This document shows positions 33,765 through 42,617 of a DNA stretch of 64,000 nt, in pieces. The DNA comes from UBA5216 sp043743335 (GTDB lineage Bacteria; Pseudomonadota; Gammaproteobacteria; Burkholderiales; SG8-41): contig JAYTWR010000112.1 of assembly GCA_043743335.1 (NCBI GenBank), positions 57,600 through 121,599 of the forward strand. Reading direction: 5' to 3'. Numbering within the stretch: position 1 is the stretch's first letter; each line of letters starts with the position of its first letter. The translations under genes and the position numbers were made by a program. Under the pieces are notes generated by a model, which was not told the origin of the DNA, made no database searches, and saw only the letters and a program-made list of their open reading frames with translations.

Positions 33765-33834
33765 GGCGCAATCCTGTTGCGCCGCATGCACTATTTTCAG
33801 CAAAATCTACCCACACCCTTTCACGGAGACTTCT

Positions 33835-34533
33835 ATGCAAAAGCAAGACATCAAAATTCGTTCTAGCAGCGAAGGCAAAGACTTTGATTGCTATATCGTT
33901 ACCCCGGATGTGACAGGCAAAGTACCGGCGATCGTGCTGGCTTCTGCGGTGCACGGCGTGGATAAGGACATCCGCAACATCGCCGACGAGTTCGCCGCGA
34001 AGGGTTACATTTGCGCTGCGCCGGATTTGTTTTGGCGCACGGTGCCGGGGCCGCTTACCCGCAGCGATGATCGCACCAAGACGCGTTCGCAGCCGCGCTT
34101 GCCGGTGATCAAAACCGGCGAGGCCGATATGGTGGATACGCTCAACGCGCTAAAGAAAATGTCGCAGTTCAACGGCAAAGCCGTGGCGATGGGCTTTTGC
34201 TACGGCGGGCCGTATGCGATTCTCGGTCCCAAGCGTCTCGGCTACGCGGGCGGCGTGTCGTGCCACGGCACGCAGTTGGGCGATTACGCGCACGAGTTCG
34301 AAGGCACGACCGCGCCCATTTCGATTATCTGGGGCGAGCTGGATCACGCTGCGCCGCCCGCCGTGCAGGCGACGTATCGCGCGCTACCCGCAACACACAA
34401 AAACGTCGACGTGAATATTTTTCCCGGCGTGAATCACGGCTATATGATGCGCGACAGCGTGACGGCGTTTCATCAGCCGACTTATGATTTTTCGATGGGG
34501 CGTGCGCTGGCGATTTTGGGCGGGCTGCGCTAA
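33835..34533 (+). CDS. Dienelactone hydrolase-family protein
   Basis: A 232-residue alpha/beta hydrolase of the dienelactone hydrolase type: nucleophile Cys in MGFCYGGPYAI (about residue 121), Asp in WGELDHAAPP (about residue 171) and His in NHGYMMR (about residue 204). It would hydrolyse a lactone to a dicarboxylate in the cytoplasm. GGAGA precedes the ATG. It ends the catabolic run amidase, CitE-like, receptor, amidohydrolase, CitE-like, hydrolase; the stop TAA overlaps an ATG (34533) that may have been the original start of the next receptor gene. Confidence 0.85.
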   Translation: MQKQDIKIRSSSEGKDFDCYIVTPDVTGKVPAIVLASAVHGVDKDIRNIADEFAAKGYICAAPDLFWRTVPGPLTRSDDRTKTRSQPRLPVIKTGEADMVDTLNALKKMSQFNGKAVAMGFCYGGPYAILGPKRLGYAGGVSCHGTQLGDYAHEFEGTTAPISIIWGELDHAAPPAVQATYRALPATHKNVDVNIFPGVNHGYMMRDSVTAFHQPTYDFSMGRALAILGGLR

Positions 34534-34551
34534 TGATGATGGCGATTCACC

Positions 34552-34579
34552 ATAACTAATTGATTTTAAGAGCAATTTT
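34552..34579 (+). repeat. AT-rich IHF-like element, copy 12, inside a gene's 5' end
   Basis: It begins ATAACTAATTGATTTTAAGA; IHF core exact. It introduces an in-frame TAA after the run ATG-ATG-ATG-GCG-ATT-CAC-CAT-AAC, cutting a receptor gene from its apparent original start, and offers a TTG at 34560 as the only new start. Confidence 0.85.
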
Positions 34580-35549
34580 ATTTTCGGGCGTGGCGTGGGC
34601 CAGTGCTGCGAACGCGGCACCCGCCCCCGCACCCGTCCCTGACGCTGCGGTAAACGCGGGCGGCTTTCCGAACAAGCCCATACGCCTGCTCGTCTCCGGC
34701 GTGGGCGGCGCGGGTGATTTCGCCGCGCGCCTGATGGCGGCGGAGCTGACGCAGCGGCTCGGCCAGCAAATTGTCATCGACAACCGGCCTGGCGGCGTCA
34801 CGCCCGGCGAAATTCTGGTGAAGGCGCAGCCCGACGGTTACACGCTGATGATGGTGGGCTTTGTGATGTGGTTGTCGCCGTTCATGCGTGACAGCCTGCC
34901 GTTTGACCCGGCACGCGATTTCGCACCGGTGTCGCTGGCGATCAGTTCGCCCAATGTGCTGGTGGTGCATCCGTCGCTGCGGGTGAAGAGCGTGCAGGAG
35001 CTCATCGCGCTCGCCCGGCAAAAGCCCGGCGCGCTCAACTATGCGATATCGGGCATCGGCAACTCCAATCACCTGGCCGGTGAAATGTTCAAGGCGATGG
35101 CGGGCGTCAACATCGCCAGCGTGCCGTATCGCGGCGCATCGCTGGCGCTGACCGATGTGGTGGGCGGGCGTGTAGAAATCATTTTTGCCACTGCCAACGC
35201 CTCGGGGCCGCACGTGAGCGCCGGACGGCTGGTGGCGCTGGGCGTCACGTCCGCGCAGCCATCGCCCGTGGCGCCGGGTTTGCCGACGGTGGCGTCTGCA
35301 GGATTGCCGGGATATGAATCGGCGGCCACCATCGGCGTGCTCGCACGCGCCGGCACGCCGCCTGCCGTGGTGCAGGTGCTGCACCGGGAAATCGCGCGCT
35401 ACATGCAATCGGCGGATGCGAAGGCGCGGTTGCTCAAAGCGGGCATTGAGGCCGTGGGCAACACGCCGACGGAATTCGCCGCGATGATTCGCGACGACAT
35501 CCGCGTCAAAGGCAAAATCATCCGCGATGCGGGGATGCGCATGGAGTGA
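34560..35549 (+). CDS. Bug/TctC-type receptor with element at its start
   Basis: A 329-residue reading frame from TTG 34560. Motifs: LVSGVGGAGDFAARLMAAEL, IVIDNRPGGVTPGEILV, QPDGYTLMMVGFVMWLSP, SVPYRGASLALTD and KGKIIRDAGMRME. The loop VGGAGD and PYRGAS differ from the usual PGGGSD and PYKGGA, so the ligand may differ. In-frame ATGs at 34533-34541 overlap the previous stop but are closed off by a TAA inside AT-rich element copy 12. Translation must restart at the TTG, giving leader ILRAILFSGVAWASAANA, or the gene is silent. No Shine-Dalgarno precedes the TTG. Confidence 0.7.
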   Translation: MILRAILFSGVAWASAANAAPAPAPVPDAAVNAGGFPNKPIRLLVSGVGGAGDFAARLMAAELTQRLGQQIVIDNRPGGVTPGEILVKAQPDGYTLMMVGFVMWLSPFMRDSLPFDPARDFAPVSLAISSPNVLVVHPSLRVKSVQELIALARQKPGALNYAISGIGNSNHLAGEMFKAMAGVNIASVPYRGASLALTDVVGGRVEIIFATANASGPHVSAGRLVALGVTSAQPSPVAPGLPTVASAGLPGYESAATIGVLARAGTPPAVVQVLHREIARYMQSADAKARLLKAGIEAVGNTPTEFAAMIRDDIRVKGKIIRDAGMRME

Positions 35550-35616
35550 GTGCCGTCGCCGCCGTCGCTGCTCGCTGGCGAACGACAGACGGTGGTGAAG
35601 GTGGTATTTTCACCCT

Positions 35617-36807
35617 ATGTCTGACCGTTACATTGCCCACCTCGACATGGATGCGTTTTACGCGTCCGTCGAACTGTTGCGCTACCCGCATTTGCGCGGC
35701 CAGCCGGCGGTGGTGGGCGGGCGTCGGCGCGGCGCGCAAAATCCGCATGAGACGGCCTTTCCTACACTGCGCACTTACACTGGGCGCGGCGTGATCACCA
35801 CGTCCACCTACGAAGCGCGCGCGCTGGGCGTGCATTCGGGCATGGGTTTGATGAAGGCGGCGAAGCTGGCGCCCGACGCGTGGCTGCTGCCGGCAGATTT
35901 TGATGAGTACCGGCGCTACTCACGCTTGTTCAAAGAGGCCGTGCGCGCGATAGCGCCGCTGGTGGAAGATCGCGGCATCGACGAGATATACATTGATCTG
36001 ACCGCGCTGATTGCGGATGCTGCGGCACCCTGGGTGCGCGCCCGCGAGCTGGCGCTGCACCTGCAAACCGCGGTGCGCGATGCGACAGGCTTGTCGTCTT
36101 CCATCGGCATTACGCCTAACAAGCTGCTGTCGAAAATCGCCTCGGATTTGCACAAGCCCGGTGGCATCACCGTGTTGAGCGCGGCGGATATCCCGGCGCA
36201 CATCTGGCCGCTGGCCGCGCGCAAAATCAACGGCATCGGCCCCAAGGCCAGTGAGCGGCTCACCGCCTTGGGCATACACACCATCGGCGATCTGGCGCAC
36301 GCCGATCTCACGCTGCTGCTCGACAATTTCGGCAAAAACACCGGCGCGTGGATGCACAACGCCGCGCAGGGCCGTGACGAGCGGGTAGTGGTGACGCACA
36401 GCGAGCCCAAATCCATCAGTCGCGAAACCACGTTCGAAGAAGACTTGCACGCCGTGCGCGACCGTGAAAAACTGACGCGCATCTTTACGGACTTGTGCGT
36501 GCGCGTGGCGGAAGATTTAAAACGCAAAGGCGTAGTCGGCAAAACCATTGGTTTGAAACTGCGTTTCGATAATTTTAAAACCGTCACGCGCGATTGCACT
36601 ATTGATGCGCCCACCGGCGATGCAGCCGTCATCCGCCGTGCGGCGGGCGAGTGTTTGAAGCGCGTGCCGCTGGAACGGCGCATACGCTTGCTCGGTGTGC
36701 GCGTGGGCACGCTGAGCCGACCCGGTGCGTCGCCGCCTGCGTTAGATAGCGATTCGCAGCGAGGCAATTCGAGTGCGCTCACGCCGACATTATTCGACGA
36801 TCTATAA
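35617..36807 (+). CDS. dinB: DNA polymerase IV (Y-family, DinB)
   Basis: The 396-residue protein is a Y-family translesion polymerase: palm motif HLDMDAFYASVELLRYP (about residues 8-24), TSTYEARALGVHSGM, catalytic DRGIDEIYID (usually SIDEAYLD), GITPNKLLSKIASDLHKPGG, HhH region INGIGPKASERLTALGI, and a little-finger domain. The C-terminus PTLFDDL resembles a beta-clamp-binding tail. Insertion of dinB after a receptor gene is not a known functional pairing. Its stop TAA lies in AT-rich element copy 13. AAGGTGG lies somewhat far (14 bases) upstream of the ATG. SOS control is usual in the family; no LexA box was recognised here. Confidence 0.95.
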   Translation: MSDRYIAHLDMDAFYASVELLRYPHLRGQPAVVGGRRRGAQNPHETAFPTLRTYTGRGVITTSTYEARALGVHSGMGLMKAAKLAPDAWLLPADFDEYRRYSRLFKEAVRAIAPLVEDRGIDEIYIDLTALIADAAAPWVRARELALHLQTAVRDATGLSSSIGITPNKLLSKIASDLHKPGGITVLSAADIPAHIWPLAARKINGIGPKASERLTALGIHTIGDLAHADLTLLLDNFGKNTGAWMHNAAQGRDERVVVTHSEPKSISRETTFEEDLHAVRDREKLTRIFTDLCVRVAEDLKRKGVVGKTIGLKLRFDNFKTVTRDCTIDAPTGDAAVIRRAAGECLKRVPLERRIRLLGVRVGTLSRPGASPPALDSDSQRGNSSALTPTLFDDL

Positions 36808-36832
36808 CTATTTGATTTTATTGAGTTAATTT
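36804..36832 (+). repeat. AT-rich IHF-like element, copy 13
   Basis: It begins ATAACTATTTGATTTTATTG. IHF core exact (AATCAAATAGTTA on the minus strand). It contains the dinB stop codon and reaches the TTG start of the next gene, so it makes up the whole dinB-MATE gap. Confidence 0.85.
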
Positions 36833-38168
36833 GACTGACTCAAAGCAACCCGAAAACCGCAACAGCACCCACGCGCAAGTGTGGGCCATGGCGTGGCCCA
36901 TCATCTTGGCTAACGTCACCGTGCCGTTGTTAGGTGCGGTGGACACCGCCGTGGTCGGCCATTTGCCGGAGCCTTATTACATCGGCGCGGTGGCTATTGG
37001 CGCGATGTTGTTTAACTACATCTATCACTTGTTTAACTGCCTGCGCATGGGCACCACCGGGCCCACGGCGCAGGCGCGCGGCGCAGGGGATCATGCCGAA
37101 GTGCGCGCGATGATCGCGCGGGCGCTGCTGTTGGCGGGCGTGATCGGCGGCGTGATCGTCGCGCTGCAACTGCCGATCATGGCGTTTGCGTTTTGGGTGA
37201 TCGAGGCCAGTGCGCAGGTTGAACGTTATGCGCGCGAATATTTTCTCATTCGCGTGTGGGCCATGCCTGCGGTGCTGGGCACCTACGCGATTTTTGGCTG
37301 GCTGTACGGGCTGCGTGATGTGCGCACGCCACTGGCGGTGCAGGTGTTTGTCAATTGCCTGAACATCGTGCTGGCGCTGCTGTTTGTGTTTGTGTTCGGC
37401 TGGGGCGTGCCGGGCGTGGCGGCGGCTTCGCTCATTGCGGAAGTCAGCGGCCTTGTGCTGGGGCTGGTGGCGGTGTGGCGCAAGCTGCGCACCTTGCCCG
37501 CCGTCAACAGCAGCGGTCGCCACACGCGCCTGCTCGATCCGGTGCAACTCAAGCGCATGGTGACGATCAATGGCGACATCGTGCTGCGCACGATTTGCGT
37601 GGTGTCGGTGCTGGGGTTTTTCATGGCGAAAAGCGCGCAGTTCGGCGACGTGCAACTGGCGGCCAACCAAGTGCTACATCACTTTTTAATTTTCACTTCG
37701 TTCGCGCTGGATGGCGTGGCGCACGCGGCGGAAACCATCCTTGGCGAATCCGTAGGGCGGCGCGACCGTGCGGCGTTCGAGCACGACCGGCGCGTGGTGT
37801 TCTTGTGGGCGGGCGTGGTGGGCGTGATCAACATCGTGCTCTACGCGCTGGGCGGGCACCTGTTAATTGCGCTGATGACGAGCATCCCCGAAGTGCGCGC
37901 TGCTGCTGCCGCGTATCTGTGGTGGCCGACGCTGATGCCGCTGGCCTCGGTGTGGGCGTATACCTATGACGGCGTTTACCTTGCAGCCACACGCACGCGC
38001 ATTATGCGCAACACCATGATCGCAGCGTTCATGATATTTTTGGCGCTGCTATACACACTCACACCGGTGATGGGCAACGCTGCGCTGTGGATCTCGGTGG
38101 CGGGCTTTCTCGCTGGGCGTGGTGTGTTGCTGCATGTGTTTTTTCCGCGTGTGTTGAGTGCGCTGTGA
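36831..38168 (+). CDS. MATE-family multidrug efflux protein (DinF-like)
   Basis: A 445-residue inner-membrane protein with 12 helices and the MATE/DinF pattern: WAMAWPIILANVTVPLLGAV then DTAVVGHL at the start, GWLYGLRDVRTPL (middle loop) and FALDGVAHAAETILGESVGR at the start of the second half. MATE carriers export drugs or organic cations using Na+ or H+ gradients. The gene follows dinB as in many bacteria where DinF is SOS-linked. Its apparent start is TTG (TTGACTGACTCAAAG), probably once ATGACTGAC, with the first base replaced by the end of the AT-rich element; no ribosome-binding site remains. Confidence 0.85.
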   Translation: MTDSKQPENRNSTHAQVWAMAWPIILANVTVPLLGAVDTAVVGHLPEPYYIGAVAIGAMLFNYIYHLFNCLRMGTTGPTAQARGAGDHAEVRAMIARALLLAGVIGGVIVALQLPIMAFAFWVIEASAQVERYAREYFLIRVWAMPAVLGTYAIFGWLYGLRDVRTPLAVQVFVNCLNIVLALLFVFVFGWGVPGVAAASLIAEVSGLVLGLVAVWRKLRTLPAVNSSGRHTRLLDPVQLKRMVTINGDIVLRTICVVSVLGFFMAKSAQFGDVQLAANQVLHHFLIFTSFALDGVAHAAETILGESVGRRDRAAFEHDRRVVFLWAGVVGVINIVLYALGGHLLIALMTSIPEVRAAAAAYLWWPTLMPLASVWAYTYDGVYLAATRTRIMRNTMIAAFMIFLALLYTLTPVMGNAALWISVAGFLAGRGVLLHVFFPRVLSAL

Positions 38169-38227
38169 ATGGATCAAGGAATTCCCCCATGATTATTGAT
38201 CTTTCCGTAATTCACGACAAGGAGGCT

Positions 38228-38330
38228 CCCTCATCCCAACCCTTCTGCTTCGCTCTAAGTGTTCCCTTATCCCGGGGGGAGAAGGGCTTTAGCTTCCCTC
38301 TCCCGCCGGGAGAGGGATTGAGGGTGAGGG
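38228..38330. repeat. CCCTCTCCC-type dispersed repeat, copy A
   Basis: Two nested palindromes (TTATCCCGGGGGGAGAAGGG and CCTCTCCCGCCGGGAGAGG) are flanked by CCCTCATCCCAACCC and GATTGAGGGTGAGGG. The left part is the reverse complement of copy B inside the SNF2 helicase gene. Such elements are dispersed intergenic repeats in several proteobacteria. Confidence 0.8.
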
Positions 38331-38389
38331 AGTTTGGTAGAACCGCACACACTGTCATTATTTATGGAAAGATCAATAGGTGCGCGGCG

Positions 38390-39340
38390 ATGGTGGCGCT
38401 GACGCTGGCTGTGATCACAGCGATGCCGGTGGCAGCGCAGACGCCAAAATTCCCTAATCGCCCGTTGCGCGTCATCATTGGCTTGGCACCGGGTGGCGGC
38501 ATGGACACCATTTCGCGCGCCCTAGCGCAAAAGCTCGGCGATAACGTGGGCCAGCAGGTGGTGGTCGACAATCGCCCTGGCGCAGGTGGCAACATTGCCA
38601 TGGAAATGGCCGCTGCCGCTGCACCCGACGGCCACACCCTGTTGATTATCAGCGCCACGGCGGTGATTTACCCGATACTCTACAAAGCGCGTTTTGACGT
38701 GCTGCGTGATTTTGTGCCGGTGTCACAAATCAGCGCGCAGGGCTACGTGGGCGTAGTACACCCCAGCGTGCCGGTGCGCAGCGTCGCCGAGTTCGTGCAG
38801 CATCTCAAGACGAACCCCGGCAAGTTGAACTACGCGTCGTCCGGCATCGGCAGCCCCATTCATTTGTGCGGCGAGTTATTCACCGCGCTCACCGGTACGC
38901 GCATGACGCATGTGCCCTACAAAGGCATCAGCCCCGCCTACACCGACATACTGGCCGGCTCGATAGAGGCGTCGTTTCCCGCCATCGTGTCGTCGCAGCC
39001 GTTTGTGCGCGCCGGCAAACTGCGCGCGCTGGCGGTGACGCTGCCGAAACGCTCGCAAGTCGTGGCGGACTTGCCGACCATGGAAGAGGCCGGCGTGCCC
39101 GGCATGGTGGTGGTTAGTTGGTACGGTGCGCTCGCCCCGCTGGGCACGCCGCAGCCGATCGTCGAACGCCTCGCGCAGGGCATTGCCGCAGCGATGAGCC
39201 AGCCGGACGTGGCCAAACGCCTGCTGGCGGACGGCTCAGAGGCGGTTACCAGTACGCCAGCGCAGTTTCATGCGCATATTGGTGATGAGCGGGAGAAGTG
39301 GACGCGGGTGATACGAGGTGCGGGGATTAAGGTGCAGTGA
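38390..39340 (+). CDS. Bug/TctC-type periplasmic receptor
   Basis: A 316-residue receptor with signal peptide MVALTLAVITAMPVAAQ, short but sufficient. Motifs: IIGLAPGGGMDTISRALAQK, VVDNRPGAGGNIAMEMA, APDGHTLLIISA, MTHVPYKGISPAYTDILAG and WTRVIRGAGIKVQ. ATG 38390 is the first in-frame ATG after the dispersed repeat; the 40 bases before it (TTATGGAAAGATCAATAGG) may be a decayed AT-rich element. Only ATAGGTG could act as ribosome-binding site. It borders the defence island on its left side. Confidence 0.85.
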   Translation: MVALTLAVITAMPVAAQTPKFPNRPLRVIIGLAPGGGMDTISRALAQKLGDNVGQQVVVDNRPGAGGNIAMEMAAAAAPDGHTLLIISATAVIYPILYKARFDVLRDFVPVSQISAQGYVGVVHPSVPVRSVAEFVQHLKTNPGKLNYASSGIGSPIHLCGELFTALTGTRMTHVPYKGISPAYTDILAGSIEASFPAIVSSQPFVRAGKLRALAVTLPKRSQVVADLPTMEEAGVPGMVVVSWYGALAPLGTPQPIVERLAQGIAAAMSQPDVAKRLLADGSEAVTSTPAQFHAHIGDEREKWTRVIRGAGIKVQ

Positions 39341-39635
39341 AGGGTGCAGTGAAGTGTGCAGTTTGTGACTTGATCGTACAAACGGTGGCCGGTATCGACC
39401 CGGCGCGCTCACCGAAGTAAATGCCGCAGTTCGATTCGCGACCGGCCCGCTTCCCGTCGCGTGCGCAGTGAACGTAGCGGACGAGCAAAACGTCAGCTTG
39501 CAAGGGTGGAAATCGTGGGGTGAATAATGGCGGGCCATGGCGTCTTACCGCCCTCGCACTACCTGTCTTTCGGGATTGTCTTGGACTTTCCAGTGCGTTG
39601 CAGGACAATTGGAAAAATACCCATGATCCCTGCCG
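39341..39635. other. Left boundary of the defence island, no gene
   Basis: The 295 bases between the receptor and the helicase hold no credible frame. A GTTCGATTC word at 39429-39437 looks like a tRNA T-loop but its flanks do not pair. Promoter sequences for the island operon should be here; I cannot pick one with confidence. Confidence 0.4.
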
Positions 39636-42545
39636 GTGATTTCCGCTTACCACACAAAATACTTCGCCTACGAGTTGACCCGTCGCTGCCCCCCGGACAG
39701 CGTTGAAAAGCTGGCGGGCGCACTGGTGGATGCACAGGTCGATCTCAATCCGCATCAGGTCGATGCAGCATTGTTCGCCTTCAGCTCGCCCCTTTCCAAA
39801 GGCGCGCTGCTGGCGGACGAGGTGGGCTTGGGCAAGACCATCGAGGCGGGCTTGGTGTTGTCGCAGAAATGGGCGGAGCGCAAGCGGCGCATGCTGGTGA
39901 TTACGCCGTCTAACCTGCGCAAGCAGTGGTTTCAGGAACTGACCGAAAAATTCTTCCTACCCTGCCGGATTCTTGAAGCCAAACCCTACAACGCTGCGAT
40001 CCGGCAAGGCCAGTTCCGCCCATTCGAGGGGCCGGAAATCGTCATATGCTCCTACCAGTTCGCCAAGAACAAAGCTGGCGACGTTTATGCCGTGCCATGG
40101 GATTTAGTGGTGATCGACGAAGCGCATCGGCTGCGCAATGTTTATAAACCATCCAACGTCATTGCCAATACACTCAAGCAGGCATTGGCCGGCAAACACA
40201 AGCTCCTGCTCACGGCAACGCCCTTGCAGAATTCCCTGCTCGAACTCTTCGGCCTGGTGAGCTTCATTGACGAACACGCTTTTGGCGACCTGAAGAGCTT
40301 TCGTGAGCAATTCGCCAATCTGAACCAGGAGCAGGTTTTCCAAACGCTCAAAGCCCGCCTCAAGCCCGTTTGCCATCGCACCTTGCGTCGCCAGGTCACG
40401 GCTTATATCCCGTATACCCGGCGCCTGCCGCTGGTAGAGGAATTCACCCCCGAAGAAAGCGAAGATCGACTCTATCAACTCGTTTCCGAATACCTGCAGC
40501 GAGAAAATCTCCAGGCGCTGCCGGCCAGTCAGCGTTCGCTGATGACGATGGTCCTACGCAAGTTGCTGGCGTCGTCCACGTTCGCCATTGCGGGTGCCTT
40601 GACCTCGATTTCCAATCGCCTCAAGACCAAGCTGCGCAAGCAAGAACCTCCCGAGTCGTTGGAAGATGAATTGGACCAAGACTACGAGGCCCTGGACGAA
40701 ACCGCCGAGGAATGGACCGCCGATCCGCCGAGCGAAGTGCTTACTGAATCCGATCGTCAGGCGCTCGAACGCGAAATCGCCGATCTCGACAGCTTCGCCC
40801 AACTCGCCGCGTCGATTGAACACAATGCCAAGGGCAAGGCGCTGCTCAAGGCTTTGGCCATCGCCTTCGCCAAGGCGCAGGAAATCGGTGCCGGGCAAAA
40901 GGCCATTATCTTCACCGAGTCGCGCCGCACGCAGAGCTACCTGCTGCGCGTGTTGGCCGATAGCCCGTTTGGTGACGGCATCGTCCTCTTCAATGGCTCG
41001 AACACCGACGAGGGATCCAAACGCATCTACAGCCAATGGCTCGAACGCCACCAGGGCAACGACCGCGTCACCGGTTCGCGCAGCGCCGATATGCGCTCGG
41101 CGCTGGTGGATTATTTTCGCGAGCAGGGCCGCATCATGATCGCCACCGAGGCTGGCGCCGAAGGCATCAACCTCCAGTTCTGCTCGCTGGTGGTGAATTA
41201 CGACCTGCCCTGGAACCCGCAGCGCATCGAGCAGCGGATTGGTCGCTGCCATCGCTACGGCCAGAAGCACGACGTGGTGGTGGTGAACTTTCTCAATCGC
41301 AAGAACGCCGCTGACCAGCGCGTTTTCGAATTGTTGCGCGATAAGTTCCAGCTTTTCGAAGGCGTTTTCGGCGCGAGTGACGAAGTGCTGGGCGCCATTG
41401 AGTCCGGCGTCGACTTTGAAAAACGCATTGCCGCTATCTACCAGAATTGCCGCAAGCCGGAGGAAATCACCACCGCCTTTAACCAACTTCAGCTCGAACT
41501 GAGCTTGGAAATCAACGAGTCGATGACGCGCACGCGCCAGCAACTGCTGGAAAACTTCGACGACGAAGTGCGCGAAAAGCTCAAGGTGCGCGATGCGGCT
41601 TCGCGAGCCTATCTCAACCGCTACGAACGCCTATTGATGCAGCTCACGCGGCATGAACTCGATGGGCAGGCCGAATTTCTCGGGGATGCCTCGTTTCGGC
41701 TGGCCGCCAACCCCTTTCCGCAGCAAGCCGCCGTGATCCCGCTTGGCCTGTATGAACTGCCGCGCCGCACCGGCGAAGCCCACCTGTACCGTCTCAACCA
41801 TCCGCTGGCCGAAACGCTGGTGGCTAACGCAAAATGCCGCGATTTGCCGCCTGCGGAGATACATTTCGACTACGGCCAGCATGACGGCAAGGTCACGACC
41901 CTTGAGCCGTTAGTCGGCAAGACCGGCTGGTTAGTGCTTTCGTCGTTTAGCGTAGAAGCACTCGATCAGGCAGAAGACCACCTGATCTTCTCCGCTGTCA
42001 CCGACGACGGCGACACACTGGACGAAGCAGTCGCACAACGCCTGCTCACCCTGCCGTGTACCGCCGCGCCTCAGGAATTACCCCCTCTCCCCCCGGGCCA
42101 AGGGAACACTTGCAGCGGAGCAGAGGGCTGGGGTGAGGGTGCCGCTCAAACCACGCTCGACAGCATGACCCAGCGCCGTCAGGCCACTATTCAGCGCGAC
42201 ATCTCCCAACGCAATGCGCGCTTCTTCGCAGCCGAGGCCGACAAGCTCGACGGCTGGGCCGACGACCTGAAGGTCGGACTGGAACGGGAAATCAAGGAAA
42301 TCGACCGCCAGATCAAGGAAGCCCGCCGCGCCGCCACGACCGCGCTGACGTTGGAAGAAAAACTGGCTGGGCAAAAACAGATCAAGGCGCTTGAAGGCCA
42401 GCGTAACCAGAAGCGCCGTTCGTTGTTCGACGCGCAGGATCAGGTGGACACGCACCGCGAGGAATTGATTGCGGTCATCGAAGGCAAGCTGAACCAGACT
42501 ACGACGTTGCAGCCATTGTTCACGCTGCGTTGGAGGCTCGTCTGA
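39636..42545 (+). CDS. SNF2-family helicase of the defence operon
   Basis: This 969-residue protein is an SF2/SNF2 ATPase: ADEVGLGKTIEAG (Walker A, residues 60-72), VVIDEAHRL (about residue 153), LLLTATPLQNSLLELF, IMIATEAGAEGINLQFCSLV and QRIGRCHRYGQKHDVV (motif VI). The C-terminal part (from about 870) is a long coiled coil. RapA/SNF2-like proteins of this length accompany restriction-modification genes and may translocate on DNA. Residues about 816-835 (PPLPPGQGNTCSGAEGWGEG) come from an in-frame copy of a dispersed repeat, between the last domain and the coiled coil, and seem tolerated. The start is GTG 39636, chosen because the conserved part begins there; the ribosome-binding site is weak. 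Confidence 0.85.
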   Translation: MISAYHTKYFAYELTRRCPPDSVEKLAGALVDAQVDLNPHQVDAALFAFSSPLSKGALLADEVGLGKTIEAGLVLSQKWAERKRRMLVITPSNLRKQWFQELTEKFFLPCRILEAKPYNAAIRQGQFRPFEGPEIVICSYQFAKNKAGDVYAVPWDLVVIDEAHRLRNVYKPSNVIANTLKQALAGKHKLLLTATPLQNSLLELFGLVSFIDEHAFGDLKSFREQFANLNQEQVFQTLKARLKPVCHRTLRRQVTAYIPYTRRLPLVEEFTPEESEDRLYQLVSEYLQRENLQALPASQRSLMTMVLRKLLASSTFAIAGALTSISNRLKTKLRKQEPPESLEDELDQDYEALDETAEEWTADPPSEVLTESDRQALEREIADLDSFAQLAASIEHNAKGKALLKALAIAFAKAQEIGAGQKAIIFTESRRTQSYLLRVLADSPFGDGIVLFNGSNTDEGSKRIYSQWLERHQGNDRVTGSRSADMRSALVDYFREQGRIMIATEAGAEGINLQFCSLVVNYDLPWNPQRIEQRIGRCHRYGQKHDVVVVNFLNRKNAADQRVFELLRDKFQLFEGVFGASDEVLGAIESGVDFEKRIAAIYQNCRKPEEITTAFNQLQLELSLEINESMTRTRQQLLENFDDEVREKLKVRDAASRAYLNRYERLLMQLTRHELDGQAEFLGDASFRLAANPFPQQAAVIPLGLYELPRRTGEAHLYRLNHPLAETLVANAKCRDLPPAEIHFDYGQHDGKVTTLEPLVGKTGWLVLSSFSVEALDQAEDHLIFSAVTDDGDTLDEAVAQRLLTLPCTAAPQELPPLPPGQGNTCSGAEGWGEGAAQTTLDSMTQRRQATIQRDISQRNARFFAAEADKLDGWADDLKVGLEREIKEIDRQIKEARRAATTALTLEEKLAGQKQIKALEGQRNQKRRSLFDAQDQVDTHREELIAVIEGKLNQTTTLQPLFTLRWRLV
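42081..42139. repeat. CCCTCTCCC-type dispersed repeat, copy B, within the helicase gene
   Basis: It begins CCCCCTCTCCCCCCGGGCCA and ends GGCTGGGGTGAGGG. The middle (GGGAACACTTGCAGCGGAGC) is close to the reverse complement of copy A. It stays in frame and adds about 20 residues. Confidence 0.8.
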
Positions 42546-42617
42546 TGAGCCTGCCGAGTGGATACAATCCATGTCGTACGCATTGCGGCATGCTGGACAC
42601 TGTCGGGGATATGCAAA

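Noticed and set aside
38087..38389. Longer N-terminus for the receptor ending at 39340
   Set aside because: The extra sequence is the MATE gene tail plus dispersed repeat copy A; the signal peptide begins at ATG 38390.
39429..39437. GTTCGATTC, like a tRNA T-loop at the left edge of the island
   Set aside because: The five bases on each side (CCGCA and GCGAC) do not form a stem, and no other tRNA arms are found.
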